This document shows, piece after piece, positions 1 to 7,800 of a stretch of 64,000 nt of DNA. The notes under the pieces were generated by a model, which was not told the DNA's origin, searched no databases, and worked only from the letters and a program-made list of their open reading frames with translations. The position numbers were made by a program, and so were the translations under genes. The stretch covers positions 62,001-126,000 of the forward strand of contig DAINDF010000001.1 of assembly GCA_036732005.1 (NCBI GenBank), in the 5' to 3' direction. This DNA is from UBA1926 sp036732005. GTDB taxonomy: Bacteria > Planctomycetota > Phycisphaerae > Phycisphaerales > UBA1924. Position 1 is the stretch's first letter. Each line of letters begins with the position of its first letter.

Positions 1-325
1 CCGCCTTGGCGTCGAGCTTGTTCGAGGTCAGCGCGATCGCCAACGCCGGGCAGCCCGTCATCGGCCTGCCGATCGCCTCGACCAACGCCGGCACGAGATG
101 GATCAACGACCCACGCCCCCCGAGCGATTCCACCAGGTTCACCACCAGATCCGATCGCCCGATCGCCTCGGCGGCCCCACGGAGATCGAGCCCCACGCCC
201 ATCCTGGTGCACCGCGCCCCGCCCGAAGACAACGCCTCCTCGATCACCGCGGCCTGGTCGAACACATCCACCGCGTCCGAAGCAGCGCCCTCCCCCACCT
301 CGTCGTGGAGGATCAGCACCCGCAC
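1..325 (-). CDS. ATP-grasp ligase of the D-Ala-D-Ala ligase type, N-terminal fragment
   Basis: Only the first 108 residues lie in the window and the frame runs off the left edge. They form the N-terminal (pre-ATP-grasp) domain of a D-alanine-D-alanine-ligase-like enzyme: an opening beta strand VRVLILHDEV, then NLVESLGGRGSL and HLVPALVEAIG, and a TSNKL segment. This matches the 'N-L-V-E ... VPALLE ... T-N-K' pattern of the family. The start is a GTG at 325 or at 319, and either overlaps the stop of the preceding ATP-grasp gene, so the two are translationally coupled. It is a paralogue of its neighbour and not a repeat of it. The catalytic domain is outside the window, so the substrate cannot be judged. 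A true peptidoglycan Ddl is less likely than a specialised amino-acid ligase, because two copies sit in tandem behind kamA. Confidence 0.75.
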   Translation of the reverse strand, partial: MRVLILHDEVGEGAASDAVDVFDQAAVIEEALSSGGARCTRMGVGLDLRGAAEAIGRSDLVVNLVESLGGRGSLIHLVPALVEAIGRPMTGCPALAIALTSNKLDAKA

Positions 326-1314
326 GGCACCACCCCAGACCCGTGGCCTCGCGAGCGGGCGACCGCCCCGTCCACGATCCGCCGGATCAACTCCTCGTAC
401 CGCCACCCCGCGAGCCCCGCCATGATCGGAAGGTCCGAGTGCGTCGGGTGCAGCCCCGCCAGCGCGTTCACCTCGATCACCTGGGGCCGACCCGCTTCGT
501 CGGCGCGGACATCGACCCGCCCCGCGTCCCGGCAACCCACGGCACGATACGCGGCCAAGGCCAGCTCCCGGGCCGCCTCCGCGAATGGAGATTCCACGAG
601 GCGGTACTGCACGACCTCCTCGCACCGTTCCTTGTCGTCGTACCCGTAGACCTCTGACCCTCCAGTCAGCCCGACACCGAGCACGCCGACAACCTCCGCG
701 TCCGCACCGGTGCCCACCAGACCAACGGTGACCTCCTCACCAGGCAGATAGGTCTCCACAAGCACCGGCTGAGAAAACTCCTCGATCAGCCGGCGGCAGA
801 CCGCCGCCAGCTCCGCCGGCCGCCGGCACACGCTCGCCCCGTCAACCCCCTTGCTCGAACCCTCCCGGCTCGGCTTGGCGAAGACGGGATACGGCAGGCT
901 CAGCGCCGCGATGTCCTCGACACGCTCCACCACCGCAAACGCCGGGGTCGGAACGCCGTGGGTGGCGAGGACCCGCTTGCAGGTGGGCTTGTCCAGCGTC
1001 ACCGCGCAGCACAGCGGGTCGCCGAATGTGTACGGGACCCCGTGGTGCTCCAGCAACGCCGGCACCAGCGACTCACGCCCCGTCCCGAACCGGCCCTCCG
1101 CGATATTCAGCACAAGGTCCCAGCGATCCCCCGCCGCGAGCCTCGACACAAGGGCTGAAGCGCCCCCGATCCGGTCCGGCGTGTGCCCCATCCCGAGCAA
1201 CGCCGCCTCGAGACACTCGATGGTGTCCACGCGGTCGAACTCGGCCACAGCCTGCTCGCTCCAACCAAGCGCCAGGTACTCTTCACGCAGGTCGTAGGTC
1301 AGCCCGATCTTCAT
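313..1314 (-). CDS. ATP-grasp ligase, D-Ala-D-Ala ligase family
   Basis: A 333-residue ATP-grasp enzyme, expected to join a carboxylate to an amine through an acyl-phosphate. The N-terminal domain has NIAEG near residue 70 and VPALLEHHGVPYT near 85. The ATP-binding part shows TLDKP, then FAKPSREGSSKG, then ETYLPGEEV. The C-terminal metal-binding part shows GRVDVRAD and IEVNALAGLHPTHSD, the usual 'D..D...EVN..PGL.P..S' end of D-Ala-D-Ala ligases. The chosen ATG at 1314 overlaps the stop of the upstream cysteine-cluster gene by four bases (ATGA). An upstream extension exists in frame but lies inside that gene. Substrate is unknown. Position in a kamA operon with a second ATP-grasp gene suggests a ligase acting on a beta-amino acid or small peptide rather than cell-wall synthesis, which is inference. 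Confidence 0.8.
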   Translation of the reverse strand: MKIGLTYDLREEYLALGWSEQAVAEFDRVDTIECLEAALLGMGHTPDRIGGASALVSRLAAGDRWDLVLNIAEGRFGTGRESLVPALLEHHGVPYTFGDPLCCAVTLDKPTCKRVLATHGVPTPAFAVVERVEDIAALSLPYPVFAKPSREGSSKGVDGASVCRRPAELAAVCRRLIEEFSQPVLVETYLPGEEVTVGLVGTGADAEVVGVLGVGLTGGSEVYGYDDKERCEEVVQYRLVESPFAEAARELALAAYRAVGCRDAGRVDVRADEAGRPQVIEVNALAGLHPTHSDLPIMAGLAGWRYEELIRRIVDGAVARSRGHGSGVVPCGC

Positions 1315-1823
1315 CGCTTCATCCCCTCGGCCCGCAACTCGGCGTACAGCGCCGACCGCCAGCGTTCCCCGTCCGCCGGCACCATCCCGAGCACCGTCAG
1401 CATCGTCACACCAGGCATGCCCTTCGGCAGCAACGCCTCGGTCGGGCAATAGTCATCGTCCAAGCCGTCCAGGCCCCGCTCCGTGTACGCGAACGGATAC
1501 AGCCGGCAGACCAGCGGCCTGACCTCCAACGGGAGCACACACCCCGCCGAACCGAGAAAGTGGCAATCCCCGCTCGGCTTCTTCACGAGCATGCGTCGAC
1601 GCCCCTCGCCGTCGGTCGTCAGCCGTGTCCAATCCGGGTCGTCGGGGTCGTTCTCCAGGTACGCCGCGTTCGCCGGGCGGCGCAGCGACCAGAAGTCGGT
1701 ACGCCCCGTGTGCGCCCCGATCCGCTCGAGGTCCCCGCCGGTCACGAGGATCTCCGCCCGCTGGCAGCAGGTCTTCTGCATCCGGGCGCACCGGGCGCAT
1801 GGATGGTCGGACGGCTCAGGCAT
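1311..1823 (-). CDS. YkgJ-type cysteine-cluster protein
   Basis: A 170-residue protein with the Cys pattern of the YkgJ/UPF0153 family, predicted to bind zinc or an Fe-S cluster. It begins CARCARMQKTCC close to the N terminus. Later it shows CHFLGSAGC followed by VRPLVCRLYPF, and it ends its conserved part with a further Cys in DDYCPTE. The ATG at 1823 overlaps the end of kamA by eight bases, and its stop overlaps the next gene by four. It is therefore the second gene of a coupled four-gene operon. Family members are often found beside radical-SAM enzymes, and their biochemical role is not settled. An earlier in-frame ATG near 1919 would place the start deep within kamA and lacks the conserved beginning. 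Confidence 0.8.
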   Translation of the reverse strand: MPEPSDHPCARCARMQKTCCQRAEILVTGGDLERIGAHTGRTDFWSLRRPANAAYLENDPDDPDWTRLTTDGEGRRRMLVKKPSGDCHFLGSAGCVLPLEVRPLVCRLYPFAYTERGLDGLDDDYCPTEALLPKGMPGVTMLTVLGMVPADGERWRSALYAELRAEGMKR

Positions 1824-3159
1824 CGCGTGCCGCCCGGGCGGGCAGCGGGTCCGGGTACCGGAAGGTCTGCCCCTCGTAGTTGCGCAGCACGATGTCGTCC
1901 CCGTCCCGCCCCACCACATAGTTCGGCATCAGCGGGATCTTCCCGCCCCCGCCCGGCCCGTCGATCACGAAGGTCGGCACGGCGTACCCCGTCGTGTGCC
2001 CGCGGAGCGCCTCGATGATCTCCAGCCCCTTCTCCACGGGCACCCGGAAGTGCCGGGAGCCCGGGATCGGGTCGCACTGGTAGATGTAGTAGGGCCGCAC
2101 CCGGATCTTCAAGAGCGCGTGCATCAGCCGCTTCATCGTCTCCGCGTCGTCGTTCACCCCCGCCGTCAGCACCGTCTGGCTCCCCAGCGGCACCCCCGCG
2201 TCCGCCAGCCGGCCGCACGCCTGCGCAACCTCGGGCGTCACCTCCCGCGGGTGCATGAAATGCACGCTGATCCACGGCTGGTGCCGCTTGAGCATCGCAC
2301 AGAAATCGGGCGTGATCCGCTGCGGAAGCACCGCCGGCACCTTCGAGCCGATCCGAACAAAGTCGATGTGCGGGATCTCCCTGAGCCGGCCCAGCAGCCA
2401 GTCGAGCCGGTCATCATTCATCGTGAGTGGGTCGCCGCCCGAGATCAGCACATCCCGGACCGCCGGCGTCCCACGCAGGTAGTCCAGCGCCCGCTCGTAC
2501 TGCGCCGTGTTGAAGTGATACTCGCCCGTCTTGCCCACCAGACGCGACCGCGTGCAATACCGGCAGTAGGTCGCGCAGAAACTCGTCACCAGGAACAGGA
2601 CCCGGTCCGGATACCGGTGCACCAGACCCGGCACCGGCATGTCCGCGTCCTCGCCGAGCGGGTCGGCCATCTCCCCCGGGGACATCTCGAACTCGCTCCC
2701 TACTGGCACCATCGTCTTGCGGATCGGGTCCGACGGGTCGGCGGGGTCGATCAACGACGCGTAGTAGGGTGTAATGCCGACCGGCAGGCGGTCCCCCAAC
2801 TCCGCGATCGTGTGGCGCTCGTCGGTCGTCGCCGCGAAGGCACGCTCCAGCGTCTCCCCGGTGCGCAGCCTCGAGCGGAGCTGCCACTTCCAGTCGCTCC
2901 ACTGATCGTCGCTCACGCCGGGGAAGACACGATCGCGGAAGGCCCGCGCCGCCTCCGACACGACCATCGCGCTCGGGTCCTCCGCGGACCCCGCCGGTTT
3001 TCGCTTGCCCCGTTGTCGGACCCGGGCGCCGGACGAGCCGCCGACGCCCCTGAGACTTGGTGGCTCGGGTTCCTCAGGGTCGGCTTCGGTGTACTGCGGG
3101 AGGGGGATGGAAGTCGCGAGGCCCAGGCCGTTCTTGGCCGTCAGACCATTGTCGGACAT
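1816..3159 (-). CDS. kamA: KamA-family radical SAM aminomutase (lysine 2,3-aminomutase type)
   Basis: A 447-residue radical S-adenosylmethionine/PLP enzyme of the lysine 2,3-aminomutase family, which moves an alpha-amino group to the beta carbon. The [4Fe-4S] motif is C195-ATY-C199-RY-C202, followed by TRSRLVG. The SAM-binding 'GGDP' appears as ISGGDPLTMND, and the N-terminal YYASLIDP and VPVGSEFEMSPGEMADPLGED stretches are typical of KamA. The first ~75 residues are Pro/Arg/Lys-rich and poorly conserved. The ATG at 3159 follows a GGAG ribosome site and a consensus-like promoter. It leads an operon with a cysteine-cluster protein and two ATP-grasp ligases. No beta-lysine acetyltransferase (ablB) or epmA gene is adjacent, so neither the N-acetyl-beta-lysine osmolyte pathway nor EF-P modification is directly supported. 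Substrate specificity (lysine or glutamate) is not certain. Confidence 0.85.
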   Translation of the reverse strand: MSDNGLTAKNGLGLATSIPLPQYTEADPEEPEPPSLRGVGGSSGARVRQRGKRKPAGSAEDPSAMVVSEAARAFRDRVFPGVSDDQWSDWKWQLRSRLRTGETLERAFAATTDERHTIAELGDRLPVGITPYYASLIDPADPSDPIRKTMVPVGSEFEMSPGEMADPLGEDADMPVPGLVHRYPDRVLFLVTSFCATYCRYCTRSRLVGKTGEYHFNTAQYERALDYLRGTPAVRDVLISGGDPLTMNDDRLDWLLGRLREIPHIDFVRIGSKVPAVLPQRITPDFCAMLKRHQPWISVHFMHPREVTPEVAQACGRLADAGVPLGSQTVLTAGVNDDAETMKRLMHALLKIRVRPYYIYQCDPIPGSRHFRVPVEKGLEIIEALRGHTTGYAVPTFVIDGPGGGGKIPLMPNYVVGRDGDDIVLRNYEGQTFRYPDPLPARAARDA

Positions 3160-3240
3160 TGCGGAACTCCATGAGCTCCAAAGAAGCCGTTGCCGGCGGA
3201 CGATCCACGCCCTGCTAAACCCGGCGACTTCGTGCCGCAA

Positions 3241-3267
3241 ATAATACTGATTCCACGCGCTTGTCAA
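3241..3267 (-). promoter_or_regulatory. Sigma70-type promoter of the kamA operon
   Basis: On the minus strand a perfect TTGACA (3262-3267) is followed by an AT-rich -10 region. TATTAT (3241-3246) lies at 15 bases, or the overlapping TTATTT at 17. This is the clearest consensus promoter in the window and predicts a leader of about 75 bases before the kamA ATG. No lysine-riboswitch structure was recognised in that leader. Confidence 0.6.
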
Positions 3268-3602
3268 GAAGAGAGTTCGCAACCGGCGCCGATTTTCCTC
3301 CGCGGCTCGCCGCCGCCTCCCCGCGGAGCCGCCCAAACGACGCATCGCGACAAGTTCAGCCGGCCACGCCCGAATCAAGGTCGCCGCGGCAAGCCGCGCC
3401 AGGATCACCCTTTGGCGGCTCCCACGGGCGATCGGCGCCCGGCCAGCCCCACGGCTCGGCTCCCCCGGTTCCCAGTTTCGCACCGCGCCGCCGCCCGAAA
3501 CCGCACCCACCCTCGGCAAGAGCAACGCGGCAAGGGCAAGCCCTAAACAGGCGATCTCTCCCCCAGGCCCCTCCCCCCTTCCCCCGCCCGGGCGAGCGGG
3601 CC
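3268..3602. other. Intergenic region without a recognised gene
   Basis: This is the stretch between the divergent kamA promoter and the RRM gene leader. It is GC-rich and its short open frames on both strands lack ribosome sites and family resemblance. Nothing else was recognised. Confidence 0.5.
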
Positions 3603-3608
3603 TAGACT
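3603..3608 (+). promoter_or_regulatory. Candidate -10 box (TAGACT) of the RRM gene
   Basis: TAGACT in GC-rich surroundings, of the TANNNT type seen before several genes in this window. It would give the RRM-protein mRNA a leader of about 110 bases. Long leaders are known for cold-shock RNA-binding proteins, but no specific structure was identified here. Confidence 0.3.
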
Positions 3609-3725
3609 TAAGGGCAATTTTCCTGATACGCCGGGAGATGGGCAGATGGTGCCCGACCGGCGAGCCCGACGCAGATCTCCCCGAGGATCTCTGGCGGCTT
3701 GGAAGACTCGGGTCAGAGATTCGCG

Positions 3726-4067
3726 ATGAAGATCTATGTCGGAAACCTGTCGTTCAAGACCACCGAGGCCGAACTGGCCAACGCATTCGCCGCCCACGGC
3801 GCCGTCCAGAGCGCCAGCCTGGTGATGGACCGCGAGACCGGCCGCCCCCGCGGCTTCGGTTTCATTGAGATGGCCGACGATGACGCCCGCAACGCCATCG
3901 CCGCCCTCAACGGCACCGAGCTCGGCGGTCGCCAGCTCACCGTCAACGAGGCCAAGCCCCGCGAGAGCCGCCCCGGTGGCGGCGGCGGCGGCCGCGGTGG
4001 ATACGGTGGCGGCGGCGGCGGTGGCCGCGGCGGCTACGGCGGCGGCGGCGGCGGCGGCCGCTGGTAA
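3726..4067 (+). CDS. Glycine-rich RNA-binding protein with one RRM
   Basis: A 113-residue protein with a single RNA recognition motif followed by a glycine-rich tail. RNP2 is KIYVGNLS at the N terminus and RNP1 is RGFGFIEM near residue 45, with the aromatic residues expected to stack on RNA. After about residue 82 the chain is almost entirely Gly with Arg and Tyr (RGGYGGG repeats) and ends in RW. This is the architecture of the cyanobacterial Rbp proteins and of small RRM proteins in Planctomycetes, linked to cold response and RNA chaperoning. The start is the ATG before KIYVG; a short in-frame extension upstream lacks conservation. The gene ends at a clear intrinsic terminator. Confidence 0.9.
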   Translation: MKIYVGNLSFKTTEAELANAFAAHGAVQSASLVMDRETGRPRGFGFIEMADDDARNAIAALNGTELGGRQLTVNEAKPRESRPGGGGGGRGGYGGGGGGGRGGYGGGGGGGRW

Positions 4068-4099
4068 GCCCGCTCGGCCTCCGAGCACGCAATGCAACG

Positions 4100-4136
4100 C
4101 GGGCGGTGTCGCAAGGCACCGCCCGTTCTGCTTTTT
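4100..4136 (+). terminator. Intrinsic terminator of the RRM gene
   Basis: A perfect 9-bp stem CGGGCGGTG (4100-4108) / CACCGCCCG (4117-4125) with an 8-base loop, followed by TTCTGCTTTTT. It lies 33 bases after the RRM stop codon. Confidence 0.8.
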
Positions 4137-4159
4137 GGACTCACCGACGAACGACGGAG

Positions 4160-4462
4160 CTACCAGAGCAGCCACACCAGCGGCACAAAGCTCAGCGCGA
4201 CGAACCCCATCGTCGCGAGCCCACGAAGGTCCGACCGACGCACCGCCGACCGATCCAGGTAGTACCGGCCGTCTCCGACGCCGACCAGCAGCCCCTTCTT
4301 CACGGCCCGTCGCACCGCCTTCGCCGGCACCTCCAGGCTCGACGGCTTGCGGCTCGTCTCCGGGCTGATCGCCCCCGCCCGCTCGAACGCGCCGACCGCG
4401 CTCGGCTTGCCAAGTTGGACAGCCATCGCGAGCAGCGGATACGCCAAGAGTCCAATTCGCAT
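4160..4462 (-). CDS. Small membrane-anchored protein of unknown function
   Basis: About 100 residues; the family was not recognised. The N-terminal part (MRIGLLAYPLLAMAVQLG) could be a short hydrophobic helix. The middle is basic with a Lys/Arg-rich winged-helix-like piece (VRRAVKKGLLVGV then DGRYYLD). The C terminus is one hydrophobic segment ending the chain (MGFVALSFVPLVWLLW), which suggests a tail-anchored membrane protein. The ATG at 4462 is used here, but a GTG two codons upstream (4468) is seven bases from a GAGGAA ribosome site and may be the true start. It converges on the RRM gene and its terminator. Confidence 0.5.
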   Translation of the reverse strand: MRIGLLAYPLLAMAVQLGKPSAVGAFERAGAISPETSRKPSSLEVPAKAVRRAVKKGLLVGVGDGRYYLDRSAVRRSDLRGLATMGFVALSFVPLVWLLW

Positions 4463-4810
4463 GGGCACGGTCTGGTTCCTCGATTGTGAGTTGGGCTTCG
4501 AAACGGCGTGCCGCCCGGTGGGAGCGGGCGGGCACGCCTGGAGGAGAGAGGCCGAAAACTCGGAAGCAGGCCGTTCGCGCCTCGGCGCGCCCCACATCGC
4601 CGGGGCGCCGTCTGACAGTTGTTCGACGCGAACGGGGGGCGATCCCCAAACCTGCTTCCCGGCGGCTCAACCCCCGCGGCCGCACGCCGCGAGTTCCGCC
4701 ACCTCCTTGTACGGCAATCCCCGTGCCGGGTTCGCGGGCTTTCCCCGGCACGCCGCGGCCTGCGCTCCCTGCCATTTCGGCCGACCTGCTCAAAATCGGC
4801 AGCCGGCGGC
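4463..4810. other. Intergenic region downstream of dnaE2
   Basis: This is the 348-base stretch between the dnaE2 stop and the small membrane-protein gene. It contains a 9-bp hairpin (described separately) and the GAGGAA ribosome site of the small gene at its left end. No gene was recognised in it. Confidence 0.5.
4722..4752 (-). terminator. Hairpin after dnaE2, possible terminator
   Basis: A perfect 9-bp stem CGTGCCGGG (4722-4730) / CCCGGCACG (4744-4752) lies about 60 bases beyond the dnaE2 stop. It has no T-run on the minus strand, so it may only protect the 3' end. Confidence 0.35.
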
Positions 4811-7800
4811 CTAGTGAAAGTCGCGTGAGACCGATTCCAGTCCGGTGAGTTGCCCGTCCAGGCTCTCCAGCCCGGCGACATGCACATGCACGACCTCCCC
4901 CTGCCGCTCCACCGTGCCCCGAGCCAGCAGGAGTGTGCTGAGCCTCGCGACCCGCCTGAACCGCTCGAAGACATCGGGCCAGACGATCAGGTTCGCGATC
5001 CCCGTTTCGTCCTCGAGCGTCACGAACACCACCCCCGACGCCGTGCCGGGGCGCTGCCGGCAGATCACCAGCCCCGCGACCCGCACCTCCCGTTTCCCGG
5101 GGCAAAGCCGCGGGCTGCGCAGATCCCCCGTGGGGATCACCCCCATTCTCTCCAGCCGGTCGCGGATGAACGAGACCGGGTGCGCCTTGAGCGAGAGCCC
5201 CACCGCGTCGTAATCGTGCAGCACCCGGTGCACCGCCTGGATCTCGGGAAGCCGATCCAGCCCGTCCCGCGCCCCCCCGCCCGGCCCGTCCGCCGACGCC
5301 ACCCCGTCGAACAACGGCATCGGGTCGTCACGCAGCGCCCTGATCTGCCAGAGCGCCCGCTGGCGATCCAGCCCCATCGAGGCGAACGCGTCCGCCCGGG
5401 CCAACGCCCGCAGCGTGCGCACGCTCACGCCGCTCGCCCGCCACAACGCCCCGACCGTCGCGAACGCCCCGTGCTCCCCCACCGACCCCTCGATCCGCCC
5501 CGCCTCGGCCTCCCCGATCCCCTTGACCAGCCGCATCCCCAGCCGAAGGGCAGGCCCGCCGCGCCCCGACTCCGGCACACCACCTTCTCCGTGCGCGTCT
5601 TCTCTCGTTGTCTCCCCGTCTCGCGCTTCAAGCCGGCAGTCCCACCCGCTCCGGTTCACATCCACCCCGCGTACCTCGACCCCGTGCTCCGCCGCATCGC
5701 GGACGATCTGCGCCGGCGCGTAGAACCCCATCGGCTGGCTGTTGATCAGCGCCGCCGCGAACGCCGCGGGGTGATACCGCTTCAGCCACGCCGACACATA
5801 CACCAGGATCGCGAAACTCGCCGCGTGCGACTCGGGGAACCCGTACTCGCTGAACCCCTTGATCTGCTCGAAGCACCGCTCGGCGAACTCCCGCGGATAC
5901 CCGCGCTCGAGCATCCCCTCGACAAGCCGCGTCCCGTAGCGATGGATCGCGTTGCCGCGCCGTTTCCACGCCGCCATCGCCCGACGCAGCCCGTCGGCCT
6001 GGTCGGGCGTGAACCCCGCCGCCACGATCGCCAACTGCATCGCCTGCTCCTGGAACAAGGGCACGCCGAGCGTCCGCCCCAGCACCGCCTCCACCTCCGG
6101 CCTCGGGTACGACACCGGCTCGAGACCCTGCCGGCGACGGAGGTACGGGTGCACCATCCCGCCCTGGATCGGCCCCGGACGCACGATCGCCACCTCGATC
6201 ACCAGGTCGTAATACACACGCGGACGCAGCCTCGGCAGCATCGACATCTGCGCCCGGCTCTCGATCTGGAACACCCCCACCGTGTCCGCCGCGCAGATCA
6301 TGTCGTAGACCGCGGGGTCAGAAAGGCCGGACGCGATCTGCGCGTAGAACGAGTAGAGATCCCCCGCAACAGGAGGCGAAGAGACACAGAGGCGCCCAGA
6401 CGAAGCACCCCGCGATATCAGGCCAGCTTGCTCTCCAGGCTCATGACCAGGGCCCGCGGCACCCGGTCGGTCCCGTCGAGCAAGCCCCAAGGCCCGGCGT
6501 TCGCGGGGATCATCTCCAACGAGATCGCCAGTCCGTGCCGCGTCGGCACCTCGTTCAGCGATCCCCGTGCCAGGCGGAGAAACTTCACCAAATCCGCGCC
6601 CCGTCTCCTCGTCTCTTTGTCTCTGAATCTCGCCCCCCTTGATCATCTCCAGCGCCCGCCTGATGCAGCTGAGCATCCCCAGCCCGAGGCAGTCCACCTT
6701 GAGCATGCCCATCGCGTCGATGTCGTCCTTGTCCCACTCGATCACCGTGCGGTCCTCCATCGCCGCGTTCTCGATCGGCACCAACTCGCTCAGCGGCCGC
6801 CGCGTGATCACGAACCCGCCCACATGCTGCGAGAGGTGCCGCGGGAAGCCGACCAGCTCGCGGGAGAGGTCGATCACCCGGCGGATCGTCGGGTCATCGG
6901 GGTTGAGCCCAATCTCGCGCACGCGCCGGTCGTCCGCCGCCTCGCCCCAGCGATCGAGGTTCTTCGCCAGCGTGTCCACGCAGTCGAGCGGGAGGCCCAT
7001 CGCCTTGCCGACCTCACGCACCGCGCTGCGGCCCCGGTAGCTGATCACCTCCGCCGTCAACGCCGCCCGGTCGCGCCCGTACTTCGCGTACAGGTACTGG
7101 ATCACCTCCTCCCGACGCTCGTGCTCGAAATCGATGTCGATGTCCGGGGGCTCGCCCCGCTCCCGGCTGATGAACCGCTCGAACAGCAGGCTGTGCGTCG
7201 CCGGGTCCACCGCGGTGATCCCCAGGCAGTAGCAGACCGCCGAGTTCGCCGCCCCTCCCCGCCCCTGGCACAGGATCCCTCGCCCCCGCGCAAAGCGCAC
7301 GATGTCGTCGCAGGTCAGGAAGTAGGCCTCGTACCCCATCTCGGCGATCAGCCCCAGCTCGTGCTCGATCGCCGCACGCACCTTCTCGGGAACACCCCCC
7401 GGGTATCGCCACGCCGCGCCCTCCATCGTGCGCGCCCTCAGGAACTCGGCCGGGCTCATCCCCCGGGGGCAGGCCTCAACCGGGTACTCGTACCGCAGTT
7501 GATCGAGGCTGAACCCCGAAGCCCGGGCCGCGATCTCCGCCGTCCGCTCCACCGCCCCGGGGAACGCCGCGAACAGCCCCGCCATCTCCGGGGCGGGCTT
7601 GAGACGACGCTCCGCGTTGGGTTCGAGCCGCAGCCCCGCCTCCTCGACCGTGCACCCGAGGCGGATGCAGGTCAGCACATCCTGAAGGGCACGCCGCGAC
7701 GAATCGTGAAGGAGCACCCGGTTGGTCGCCACCATCGGCACCCGCGTCATCGCCCCCAGCGCCGCGATCTGCTCGAGCCGGGCCCCGTCCTCGCCCCGGT

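Noticed and set aside
3160..3240. A lysine riboswitch in the kamA leader
   Set aside because: The leader is only about 75 bases, too short for the ~170-base L box, and none of its conserved words were seen.
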